Assembly: GCA_944391705.1 (NCBI GenBank)
Contig: CALXUN010000011.1
Location: 1-50,811, forward strand
DNA from: an uncultured Alphaproteobacteria bacterium
GTDB taxonomy: Bacteria; Pseudomonadota; Alphaproteobacteria; RF32; CAG-239
Length of the DNA: 50,811 nucleotides
Direction: 5' to 3'
In this document: piece by piece, positions 7,768 through 14,934 of the stretch
How positions within the stretch are numbered: the first letter of the stretch is position 1
Layout of the letters: every line of letters begins with the position of its first letter
The notes under the pieces: model-generated
What the model was told of the DNA's origin: nothing
What the model saw: the letters and a program-made list of their open reading frames with translations, nothing else
Database searches by the model: none
Translations under genes and position numbers: made by a program

Positions 7768-8186
7768 GCTTCCAACTCCTCTATATCTATTTCCTTGACT
7801 TTGACCCAGTTGTTATCAAGTAAATCAATTTTTCCTTCTGTTTCAGAAAGAACATAAATGTAATCTTCATCAACTTTTATAAGGTATTGTCCTTTTTCTT
7901 TGGGGTGATGTTTGAGCGAGCCGTCTTTTATAGCCTCTAAAATAGCTTTAGTTTTACTTGTATTGGAATCCCTATTAGAAAGTTTTGACAGTTGTTTAAG
8001 CAAGCTCTCGGCTCTCTCAAGCTGTTCGCAGATATTGTTTAGGGTATCTGTATTCTGCTCGGTAATCTTTATAAATTCCACGTTGCTTTTAATTTGCTGT
8101 ATCATCGGCATAAAATCAGTGTAAAAAGACTTACACATCATAGCTGTTGCTTCAATTTTTGCCTTTACTATCTCATCATTTGCCAT
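7764..8186 (-). CDS. Hypothetical protein, 140 residues, helical N terminus and beta C terminus
   Basis: First gene of the operon that ends in the DnaQ-like protein. Residues 1-90 look helical and possibly coiled coil (heptad-like L/I spacing around residues 45-75). Residues about 95-140 carry the same beta-rich motif as the next gene (Y-I-Y-V-L-S, K-I-D-L-L-D, V-K-V-K-E-I-D). No signal peptide or membrane segment. I do not recognise the family. The duplication suggests that the two proteins interact or compete for one partner. Confidence 0.68.
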   Translation of the reverse strand: MANDEIVKAKIEATAMMCKSFYTDFMPMIQQIKSNVEFIKITEQNTDTLNNICEQLERAESLLKQLSKLSNRDSNTSKTKAILEAIKDGSLKHHPKEKGQYLIKVDEDYIYVLSETEGKIDLLDNNWVKVKEIDIEELEA

Positions 8187-8269
8187 TTTTGTCTCCGTAT
8201 CTTAATTGCTACAAAGACAATTAAATACACAAATACGTCAATTCATGTCATATATGCAAAAAAATACAA

Positions 8270-8302
8270 AAAAACAGCCTTTCGTTAAGAGAGACTGTTT
8301 TC
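8270..8302 (-). terminator. Rho-independent terminator on the minus strand
   Basis: An imperfect stem of about 10 bp (ACAGTCTCTC with GAAAGGCTGT, one wobble and one mismatch) is followed on the minus strand by seven T residues. It lies just after the stop of the repeat protein at 8325. Confidence 0.65.
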
Positions 8303-8324
8303 TTTATGAATTAAAAATGTTTTC

Positions 8325-8639
8325 TTAGAAAATCTTACGGATTAAAAAGTGCCAACAGGCTACCATTGCCGGTTCATTATGTTCTAAGCCATGAATTGTA
8401 TAATCTCTGGCGTTGCCGATAAATGAACCGCCTCTCCAGTCTTTATATACTCCGCCATTAGCTACAGCACCAATTTGTTTTCCTCCACGCCATTCTTCGT
8501 GAATTTCATCGTTTTCAACAAACCCCAACTGTCTGCCGCCACGCCATTCCTCATGTATCTCACCATTGTCATAAAAACCGATTACTTTACCACCGGTCCA
8601 GTCTTCATGAATTTCTCCATCAACATAGTAGTATTCCAT
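8325..8639 (-). CDS. Small beta-repeat protein with four W-x-G-G repeats
   Basis: A 104-residue protein. Residues 1-80 hold four repeats of 18-20 residues with the pattern G-E-I-H-E-x-W-x-G-G-x-x-I-G, so an aromatic/GG turn recurs each time. Such short repeats usually build a small symmetric beta barrel or flower; it may belong to the 4-fold beta-flower type, which I cannot confirm. The tail (about 81-104) is different, with W-H-F-L-I-R-K. No signal peptide. Monocistronic, with its own terminator. Confidence 0.72.
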   Translation of the reverse strand: MEYYYVDGEIHEDWTGGKVIGFYDNGEIHEEWRGGRQLGFVENDEIHEEWRGGKQIGAVANGGVYKDWRGGSFIGNARDYTIHGLEHNEPAMVACWHFLIRKIF

Positions 8640-8697
8640 ATTGTTTTCCTTTCATTAAATGTTACCCAAAAATATTTAAGCATTACAACACGTCAAA

Positions 8698-9768
8698 TTA
8701 TGACGGATTATCAATAGGAGTGCCTATATTTTTGATAATTTCCTGTATCTTTTTGATATTTTCAATACACTCTTTTACTTCGCTTACTTTTTTCTCTAAA
8801 ATAATTAATTTATCTTTATTTTCATTTTTCTTCTCCCATCCTGCGCCTGATGAAATACTTTGCTGAAATTTATGTTTCATTTCTTGTAGAGATTTAAGTT
8901 CTTCACTATATTTGTGGTATTCTCTTAATCTTAACCGATGATTTTCTGGGATAGTATAAAAATGTTGTTTAACTACAATTTGAGGTTCGTTTCTAAACAT
9001 TATGTAAATACCAAAATGAATTTTACATCTTTCGGAGCATGAACATTTAAAATATGTGTCCTGAAAACATATATGAGGTGTTCTTCCTTGTCCTGCACGA
9101 TACCAATAAATTTTCTCATCCTCATCCTTATTCTTAAATTCTTCATTAAATTTTTTAGTTAGTTTATCCAAATATACATCTCTTTGTAACGTATCACCAT
9201 TAGTATTGGGTAGCTCATAGTATATATTAAGTTTTTCTACATCTGTAATTGTTTTTTTAGCTTCTACTATATCTTTATTAATCTTCTCTATGTGTTCTTT
9301 CCACATATTGACAACGGTATTATTTCCTGAATATTCACTCATTAGCTTTGAAATTACATCAATATCTAAAATACAAACTTCATCTTTATTAAACTTTTCT
9401 TTTTCTTGTATATCCATGTATCCTGTTTTGAAATACAGCAATTTCACTTTTTTATCAAAATATTTGCTTTTACATATTTCATTGTATCTCTTTAGCTGTT
9501 CACTATGTTCTTTTGAAAATGTCTTATCTTCCAAAATTACGGCATAAGATTCGGTTAAAATTAAAACATCAATATGACTCTCTTGCCGCTTAATTTCTTT
9601 AATATCTTCTTCTACACTTAATTCTTTAAGAAAAGAACGTGCTAGTTTATATTCTTCCGTATTTGTATCCTTATACTTACTTTTCCCAAAAGACATTAAA
9701 TAGCACAAAAAAGCATCTTGGGAAAGCTCACTGGTTGCAAATTCAAATATATTAGGTTCAATAGTCAT
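8698..9768 (-). CDS. PD-(D/E)XK nuclease superfamily protein (PDDEXK_4 type)
   Basis: A 356-residue protein. It opens with N-I-F-E-F-A-T-S-E-L-S-Q-D-A-F-L, the hallmark start of the PDDEXK_4 family. The nuclease core follows: Asp in S-H-I-D-V-L-I (about 67) and the E-D-K triad in V-I-L-E-D-K-T (about 79-81). The C terminus (about 290-350) is a charged coiled coil. The ATG at 9768 has a GGAG site. Such proteins cluster in defence islands and are presumed DNA nucleases. It is divergent from a WYL regulator 120 bases away, which may control it. Confidence 0.8.
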   Translation of the reverse strand: MTIEPNIFEFATSELSQDAFLCYLMSFGKSKYKDTNTEEYKLARSFLKELSVEEDIKEIKRQESHIDVLILTESYAVILEDKTFSKEHSEQLKRYNEICKSKYFDKKVKLLYFKTGYMDIQEKEKFNKDEVCILDIDVISKLMSEYSGNNTVVNMWKEHIEKINKDIVEAKKTITDVEKLNIYYELPNTNGDTLQRDVYLDKLTKKFNEEFKNKDEDEKIYWYRAGQGRTPHICFQDTYFKCSCSERCKIHFGIYIMFRNEPQIVVKQHFYTIPENHRLRLREYHKYSEELKSLQEMKHKFQQSISSGAGWEKKNENKDKLIILEKKVSEVKECIENIKKIQEIIKNIGTPIDNPS

Positions 9769-9888
9769 ATTCGTTCTCCAATTTCTAAATTGTTTTCATT
9801 CTATACACCATTTATTAAATTTTGCTATATATTCTTAATACGACAGAATATGGCGCACAATATATGTAAATTTCAACAGAGGCACAAA

Positions 9889-10851
9889 ATGGCTAATTAT
9901 GAAAAAATGTATGATTTGTTTGATTTGGCTCTTTGGATGCAAGAGACAAGTGAAGGCTTATCTTTAGAGGATATTGAGCAAAAATATAACGTTTCTCGCA
10001 GAACTGCCGAGCGCATGCGTAATGCTTTAATGACCTATTTCCCGCAAATGGAAGAAGTGGCAACAGGAGAACGCACAAAACGTTGGCGGATAACGCAACG
10101 CAGTTTGAATAGTTTTATTTCTTTTTCTGCTGAAGAATTAGCCGTATTCAAAACTGCCATTGACAACTTAAAACAAAGCAATTTGAAAGAAAAAGCCGAT
10201 ACTTTAGCTCATATTGAACTAAAATTACGCAATCTCTTAAAACCGGAGCAAAAGAACAAAATTGAAGTTGATGCCGATGAATTGATGAAATCCGAAGGTT
10301 TGGTCTTGCACCCAGGACCACGAATTGAACTCAATAAAGAGATATTAAATACTTTGCGCCAAGCTATTCTTTCTTGTCATCATATCAAAATGTCTTATTG
10401 GACTAAATATACCGGCAAAACTCATACTTACACAGTTATTCCTTACGGTTTCTTATATGGACAGCGTGACCACTATCTGGTTGCCAAGCATAGTGATGGT
10501 TATGACAACGGCAAAGCACACAATTTTTTGCTTCAAAAGATTAAAAGCGTTGAAATACTGCCGGATGTTTTTGATAGTTCAGAATTTGATTTGAATGAAT
10601 ATGCGCTTGAATCTTTTGGGGCGTTTCACGAAGAACCGTTTGATGTGGAATGGCTGTTTAGCGCAGATGTCGCAGAAGAAGCAAAGAACTTTATTTTCCA
10701 CCCGAAGCAAAAACTTATCAAAAATCCTGATGGAACACTAACTGTTAAATTCAAAGCCGGTGGCAGACGTGAAATGGCTTGGCATCTCTACACTTGGGGA
10801 GATAAAGTAAAAGTTATCAAACCAAAAGATTGGTATAACCCTAAAAATTAA
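9889..10851 (+). CDS. HTH/WYL-domain transcriptional regulator
   Basis: A 320-residue protein from the ATG at 9889, preceded by AGAGG; the longer open frame to 9718 overlaps the divergent nuclease gene. An N-terminal winged HTH (about 10-60, with L-E-D-I-E-Q-K-Y-N-V-S-R-R-T-A-E-R) is followed by a linker, a WYL domain (about 155-225, with I-K-M-S-Y-W and V-I-P-Y-G-F-L) and a WCX-like C terminus (about 230-320). The layout is that of the BrxR/CapW regulators of defence islands, which bind ligands through the WYL domain and repress neighbours. Likely target: the divergent PD-(D/E)XK gene or itself. Confidence 0.85.
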   Translation: MANYEKMYDLFDLALWMQETSEGLSLEDIEQKYNVSRRTAERMRNALMTYFPQMEEVATGERTKRWRITQRSLNSFISFSAEELAVFKTAIDNLKQSNLKEKADTLAHIELKLRNLLKPEQKNKIEVDADELMKSEGLVLHPGPRIELNKEILNTLRQAILSCHHIKMSYWTKYTGKTHTYTVIPYGFLYGQRDHYLVAKHSDGYDNGKAHNFLLQKIKSVEILPDVFDSSEFDLNEYALESFGAFHEEPFDVEWLFSADVAEEAKNFIFHPKQKLIKNPDGTLTVKFKAGGRREMAWHLYTWGDKVKVIKPKDWYNPKN

Positions 10852-10875
10852 ACCGCCACGTTTCCGTAGCGGTTT
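10850..10875 (-). terminator. Hairpin terminator between convergent WYL and ankyrin genes
   Basis: The stem AAACCGC with GCGGTTT, extended by ACG/CGT after one mismatch, sits between the convergent stops. The T-rich tail (TTTAATTTTT) is on the minus strand, reading into the WYL gene's 3' end, so it best serves the ankyrin gene. Confidence 0.65.
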
Positions 10876-10895
10876 GGTTGAACATATGTCAGGAG

Positions 10896-11501
10896 TTATT
10901 CTTTGTTTTCTTCTTCGGTATTTTGTTCTTTAGGTCTTTTGGGTGGTTGATAAACAATTCCACCATTGTCTATTAAAAGCTCGGCAACTTCAATTTCTAT
11001 CTGATTTAATGCCATCATCAATGGTGTTTCAAAACGGCTATTAAGCCAATTAACATCAATTCCGTGGTCTATCAGTAATTGAACAGCTTTAAGTTTTTCT
11101 TCTGTTGGCATATTTGGGTTCTGAATAACATACATTAAAGCATTTTCGCCCATTAAGTCATTTCGGTTAATTTCCGCACCTTTGTTAATCAGGTATTCAA
11201 TTCCTTCGGTGTCTTCACTCATACCGCAAGCCACTAACAATATGGTTCTTCTCATAATATCCATTGGGTGTTCTAATTTGAATGCCGGATTATCGGCAAA
11301 CATCCTTTCCAAGCTATTGGCATCATCAATAATTACGTGGTAATCTTCTATTTGGTTTCTATTAGGAATCTCGTCAAAAGGTCTATATTCCACACGACTG
11401 CTGATTTGCTTCATTTTCTCTAATGCAGTTTCTATTTCTGAAACGTGGAAGTAACGACTATAGGTGTTATTTTCTTTATTATAAGTTTTGAGCATCATCA
11501 T
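10896..11501 (-). CDS. Ankyrin repeat protein
   Basis: A 201-residue protein. Its N-terminal 65 residues are not recognised. Ankyrin repeats follow from about residue 85: G-I-E-Y-L-I-N-K-G-A-E-I-N-R, N-A-L-M-Y-V-I-Q-N and A-V-Q-L-L-I-D-H-G-I-D-V-N-W, then T-P-L-M-M-A-L. The tail is acidic (E-E-E-N-K-E). No signal peptide. Convergent with the WYL regulator and divergent from the SH3b protein gene. Probably a cytosolic binding protein; the partner is unknown. Confidence 0.83.
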   Translation of the reverse strand: MMMLKTYNKENNTYSRYFHVSEIETALEKMKQISSRVEYRPFDEIPNRNQIEDYHVIIDDANSLERMFADNPAFKLEHPMDIMRRTILLVACGMSEDTEGIEYLINKGAEINRNDLMGENALMYVIQNPNMPTEEKLKAVQLLIDHGIDVNWLNSRFETPLMMALNQIEIEVAELLIDNGGIVYQPPKRPKEQNTEEENKE

Positions 11502-11594
11502 ACTTCTATTGTTTAAAAGTTAAATTCCGTGAGTTCCCCTCACAGAAATATTTATTTGGAGAAATTTGCTAATTTTGATTTGAGCAAAAATGTA

Positions 11595-11623
11595 TTGATA
11601 AAAATTTCTTTTATGCATATAAC
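11595..11623 (+). promoter_or_regulatory. Sigma70-type promoter for the SH3b/immunity-like gene
   Basis: TTGATA (11595-11600), an exact 17-base spacer and TATAAC (11618-11623) lie 23 bases before the ATG at 11647. The match and spacing are good; the call is by eye. Confidence 0.55.
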
Positions 11624-11646
11624 AATGGTGAAAGGAACTCTTGCCA

Positions 11647-12102
11647 ATGAAATGTTTAAGAATTATATGCTTTATCTTTACATTGTTTTTCTGTCAGTTT
11701 GCTAATGCTGAAACATATTATGTAAACACAGAAGTCCTCAATTTACGTTCTTGTGAAGGAACTAATTGCAAAATATTAGGAAAACTAATCTCTGGTGAAG
11801 CTGTTAATGTAATAGAAGATAGAGGTGAATGGGTAAAAGTTCAGACTGATAAAGGTGAAGGCTTTGTTATCAAAAGGTCTCTAGCTGCTGAGAATAGTGA
11901 TGGTGGTTCTATGCTGTTTATTTGGATTATCCTTACCCTTTCACTGGTTGCTTGGTTTTTGCCTTCTGTTGTTGCTTCAAATAATGTAAATCATCGTAAA
12001 ATATTTTGGGTAAATTTACTTATTGGGTGGATTCCAATCATTTGGCTTATCCTTCTTATTGCTGCATTGGTTGGCGAAAAAAGAAAAATTGATGAAACCT
12101 AA
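11647..12102 (+). CDS. Exported SH3b protein with a superinfection-immunity-like membrane domain
   Basis: A 151-residue protein from the ATG at 11647. A signal peptide (M-K-C-L-R-I-I-C-F to A-N-A) is followed by a bacterial SH3 domain (about 22-75: N-L-R-S-C-E-G, I-S-G-E-A-V-N-V, W-V-K-V, G-F-V). Two membrane helices come next (about 82-102 and 115-137). The end of helix one and the start of helix two read F-L-P-S-V-V-A, N-x-N-H and N-L-L-I-G-W-I-P-I-I-W, the pattern of the superinfection immunity (Imm) family. T4 Imm blocks entry of later phage DNA at the inner membrane. The SH3b part would face the periplasm and could bind peptidoglycan. Its 3' end overlaps that of the convergent DnaQ-WYL gene by four bases. 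Confidence 0.75.
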   Translation: MKCLRIICFIFTLFFCQFANAETYYVNTEVLNLRSCEGTNCKILGKLISGEAVNVIEDRGEWVKVQTDKGEGFVIKRSLAAENSDGGSMLFIWIILTLSLVAWFLPSVVASNNVNHRKIFWVNLLIGWIPIIWLILLIAALVGEKRKIDET

Positions 12103-12986
12103 TTTTGAGAATCTACAATAGCTATTTGTTTAATGCGATCAAGTCGGAACGTCCGATTATCCTGATCCAATTCGCAATATGCTTTTATATACTGCTTATC
12201 CGTTCTGAGTGGATATTCATTTTCACTACCTTCTTCGTTAAATACAGATCCAAATTCAAAACGCTTTGGTTCAATCGTTCTTCTTGTAACTTCTTTTTTA
12301 CCATCTTCATATACAATTTTAAGTTTTTTATTTTCAGAAATTGCTTGCTTAATGATTGCAGAAGGACATTTACTAGGTGTTTCATTTATCAAGCCTTGAT
12401 ATACACCAACCAATATTTTTGCATCTAGTAGTGCATCATGTTTTATGCGTTCTGAATTATCAATATTAAAACATTGGCTCATATAATCCAAATCGTGCGG
12501 TTCGGTCGGAAACATATCTTTTGCAAGATCAAGAGCATCTATAACTTGATGTTTTTCCAGTGTTTCAAATCCATTTTGTTTTAATTCATAATTGAGAAAA
12601 GGAATATCAAACTCTTTACCATTGTGCGCAATAAGAATACTTTCGTCACCTATAAAATCTAAGAAATCTTGAGCAACTTCTGAAAATGTCGGGTATTGAC
12701 TTAAAAATTCTTCTGACAAACCATGCACACTAAAAGCTTTTTGTGATACTTTTTTCATTGGATTAATATATTGTTGGTATGTTCTGCCAGTTGGAACATT
12801 ATTAACTAGTTCAATAGCGCCTATTCCAACTATTTTATCACCTTTTTTGTAGGAAAGTCCTGTTGTTTCAATATCAAAAACAATCTCTCTAGTTTGCCCC
12901 AAATCTTTTGTTGATGTTTCTATCGCTTTTACTTGAAACGTTATAGAAATGATTGTCAGCACACAACAAATAAAAATTTTTTTCAT
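12099..12986 (-). CDS. DnaQ-like exonuclease fused to a WYL domain, with an N-terminal signal peptide
   Basis: A 295-residue protein. The ATG at 12986 has AGGA at good spacing. Residues 1-22 look like a classic signal peptide (two Lys, then about 15 hydrophobic residues, then V-K-A before I-E). A full DEDDh exonuclease domain follows (about 33-195): F-D-I-E-T-T-G, the H-N-G-K-E-F-D box, and K-H-D-A-L-L-D-A, so all catalytic residues are present. The last 90 residues resemble a WYL domain: I-K-Q-A-I, L-K-I-V-Y, T-R-R-T-I-E-P, Y-I-K-A-Y-C-E-L and R-T-F-R-L-D-R-I. Export is unusual for a DnaQ nuclease. It lies 78 bases after dinB on the same strand and may share its LexA-controlled transcript. 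Confidence 0.8.
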   Translation of the reverse strand: MKKIFICCVLTIISITFQVKAIETSTKDLGQTREIVFDIETTGLSYKKGDKIVGIGAIELVNNVPTGRTYQQYINPMKKVSQKAFSVHGLSEEFLSQYPTFSEVAQDFLDFIGDESILIAHNGKEFDIPFLNYELKQNGFETLEKHQVIDALDLAKDMFPTEPHDLDYMSQCFNIDNSERIKHDALLDAKILVGVYQGLINETPSKCPSAIIKQAISENKKLKIVYEDGKKEVTRRTIEPKRFEFGSVFNEEGSENEYPLRTDKQYIKAYCELDQDNRTFRLDRIKQIAIVDSQN

Positions 12987-13064
12987 AATATTCATCCTAG
13001 TCTATCCATAAATGTTAATAATAATGTCTTAAAAGTCAACAAGTATTATTTTCTAAGCTTTTCC

Positions 13065-14222
13065 TTACATTCCAGCTTTAACAATGCCCCTACCATATTT
13101 GGCTTCCAGTTCGTCCACGAGGTGTGAGAGTTTATCGTCATGCTGTTTGGTTTGTTCAAACAAAGATTGTTGGATTTCACCATAGGTCAAGTTCTTTAAT
13201 GTCACTCCGGTTGAACGATAGATTAAATTCGGTCGGTAAAGCCCTTTTAAAAGCCGTACAGCGGTTGTTCGCACTTCTTGGTCACCATTGGTCGGATTTT
13301 CCAATTTTGCTTCCATTGCGTAATATTTGAAATCTTTTGTCTTGAGCATAACCTCTACACATCCGCAATAACCATTCCAACGGCGTAGTTTTTGACAAGC
13401 GGTATGGACATGAGCATTTAATTCATGCTCCAAATAATCAATGTTCTGCGTAAAATCTTCAAAACTGCTGGTGTCTTGTATGCTTTGCGGTGCGGTCTGT
13501 TCGCTATTGACCAGAGAGGTTGCAATGCCCGTCAGCTCGCTCTTAAGGTTCAAACCGTTAATTCCAAAGGCTTGTCTTATCCAGCCGTTCTCTTTCTCCA
13601 AAAATTCCCTGATAGTAAAAATACCGCTAAATTTCATATGCTCGCTGTTCCTACGCCCAATACCACAAACATCCTCAATCGGCATTTCTCCTACCACATC
13701 CAATATCTTGTCAGGACGAATCACAAATATCCCATTATTCGTTTTAGCTTTATCAGATGCCAGTTTTGCCAATGTTTTAGAACAACTCAAACCGATTGAA
13801 ACTGGAACGCCTACCTTGTCCCAGATGGTCTGACGGATTTTCTTGATTATATCGGTATAAGTTGACTTATAGACCTTATCAAGGCTTGTTAAATCAATGT
13901 ATGCCTCATCAACCGAAGTTACTTCCACATCCGGACTGAAAGTCTTGATGGTGTCCATCACCTCTTTAGAAATATCGGAATAGCGATGATGTCTAGCCGG
14001 AATACAAATTGCCGTAGGAAAGTTTGGTTTGACCTGAAAATACGGCTGTCCCATTTTAATACCAAGTGCTTTGGCTTCTTTGGAGCGAGAAACAATTATG
14101 CCTTTGCTGCCGCCACCAGTCATAACACATACGGGCTTTCCCTGCAAATCGGGATTATCCTTCCGTTCACAAGAAACGAAAAAGCAATCGCAATCAATTA
14201 AAGCTATTATGTGCTGCCGCAT
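13065..14222 (-). CDS. dinB: Y-family translesion DNA polymerase (DinB/UmuC type)
   Basis: A 385-residue Y-family polymerase that copies damaged DNA. Motifs: A-L-I-D-C-D-C-F-F at residues 6-14 (first metal Asp), V-T-S-V-D-E-A-Y-I-D-L (about 100-110, catalytic Asp-Glu), then S-I-G-L-S-C-S-K-T-L-A-K-L-A-S-D-K. The thumb has V-C-G-I-G-R-R, and the little-finger domain follows. Cys replaces the usual Asn/Ser near the steric gate, but F-F is kept. No beta-clamp motif is obvious at the very end, although Q-S-L-F near residue 355 could serve. The start has GGAGTT. A LexA-type box 15-29 bases upstream indicates SOS control. Confidence 0.88.
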   Translation of the reverse strand: MRQHIIALIDCDCFFVSCERKDNPDLQGKPVCVMTGGGSKGIIVSRSKEAKALGIKMGQPYFQVKPNFPTAICIPARHHRYSDISKEVMDTIKTFSPDVEVTSVDEAYIDLTSLDKVYKSTYTDIIKKIRQTIWDKVGVPVSIGLSCSKTLAKLASDKAKTNNGIFVIRPDKILDVVGEMPIEDVCGIGRRNSEHMKFSGIFTIREFLEKENGWIRQAFGINGLNLKSELTGIATSLVNSEQTAPQSIQDTSSFEDFTQNIDYLEHELNAHVHTACQKLRRWNGYCGCVEVMLKTKDFKYYAMEAKLENPTNGDQEVRTTAVRLLKGLYRPNLIYRSTGVTLKNLTYGEIQQSLFEQTKQHDDKLSHLVDELEAKYGRGIVKAGM

Positions 14223-14236
14223 TTTAACTCCACTAT

Positions 14237-14251
14237 GTTCTATTTATGTTC
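14237..14251 (-). promoter_or_regulatory. Alphaproteobacterial LexA (SOS) box of dinB
   Basis: GTTC-TATTTAT-GTTC on the plus strand matches the alphaproteobacterial SOS box GTTC-N7-GTTC exactly. It ends 15 bases before the dinB start, where LexA would block transcription. The exact spacing and the damage-response gene make chance unlikely. Confidence 0.78.
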
Positions 14252-14370
14252 TATAATAAAGCAAAAAATCACAGAGTCAATTGCTTTGTTGGAATTACTC
14301 TATAGACATTTTGCTGATAAATACATGTGTAGCAGATTTCTGCTCGTATTGTTTCAATATAAATTTCATC

Positions 14371-14400
14371 AAAAAGGCAGCACATCCCAGTGTGCTGCCA
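14371..14400. terminator. Strong bidirectional hairpin terminator
   Basis: GGCAGCACA (14376-14384) pairs with TGTGCTGCC (14391-14399) around a 6-base loop. TTTTT follows on the minus strand and TTTCTTTT on the plus strand. No gene obviously ends here. It lies between dinB and the iteron region and may be left from a lost gene or act as a boundary. The interval 14401-14728 is AT-rich and holds no credible gene. Confidence 0.75.
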
Positions 14401-14728
14401 TTTCTTTTGTTCTCCCACAAAAAGCACCACTCCCCACTGAATTTCCATTTTCCGTTTGATTTTGTTATCAGTTAAATTGAACCCCAATTTTTATCAGGAG
14501 TCATTTGTCGTCAATATTATTTTAGTCATTAATTGCGGATTTTATTTTTGCTTTAAATTACCAGAATCAGTTATCCTTAATTCATTAGGAAATCACTTTG
14601 GTTTCTATTTTAATTCCAGACAAAAAGTGCTCTATTATAATATATATTTTCTTTCTATTATATTATATTTTAGGAGCAAAAAATTGCCCTTTAGCCCTTA
14701 TTTCACAAGGGGTTTGGATTTTCAAAGC

Positions 14729-14881
14729 CGGATATACGTGCCGCCTAAACCGGATATACGTGCCGCCTAAACCGGATATACGTGCCGCCCAAACCGGATA
14801 TAAATGCCACTGAAAGCGGATATACGTGCCAAAAACCTCAAAAATCCGGATATAGATGCCAAGGGGGCGGATATAAATGCC
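14729..14881 (+). repeat. Iteron array: seven direct repeats of a CGGATATA-x-x-TGCC motif
   Basis: Copies start at 14729, 14751, 14773, 14795, 14817, 14847 and 14868. The first five are spaced exactly 22 bases apart (about two helical turns); the last two are offset by 30 and 21. The core is CGGATATA, then CG, AA or GA, then TGCC. The flank GCCTAAAC is shared among the first copies. An AT-rich tract lies before the array, and a winged-helix gene starts 53 bases after it. Plasmid replication origins and some partition sites look like this; an operator array is the alternative. Confidence 0.88.
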
Positions 14882-14934
14882 AAAGCCTTATTTTCCCTGA
14901 TAAATAATTATAGGAATTTATTAAAGGAAACAAT

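Noticed and set aside
13425..13833. Plus-strand frames of 124 and 130 codons opposite dinB
   Set aside because: Antisense shadows of the conserved polymerase palm and finger coding region; no ribosome sites.
14211..14813. Several overlapping frames between dinB and the iteron array
   Set aside because: They read through the strong hairpin at 14376-14399 or translate the iterons as peptide repeats; none has a ribosome site or recognisable protein.
14729..14881. Iteron array considered as a CRISPR array
   Set aside because: The conserved unit is only about 14 bases with 8-base gaps that are themselves similar; no unique spacers of normal size and no cas genes.
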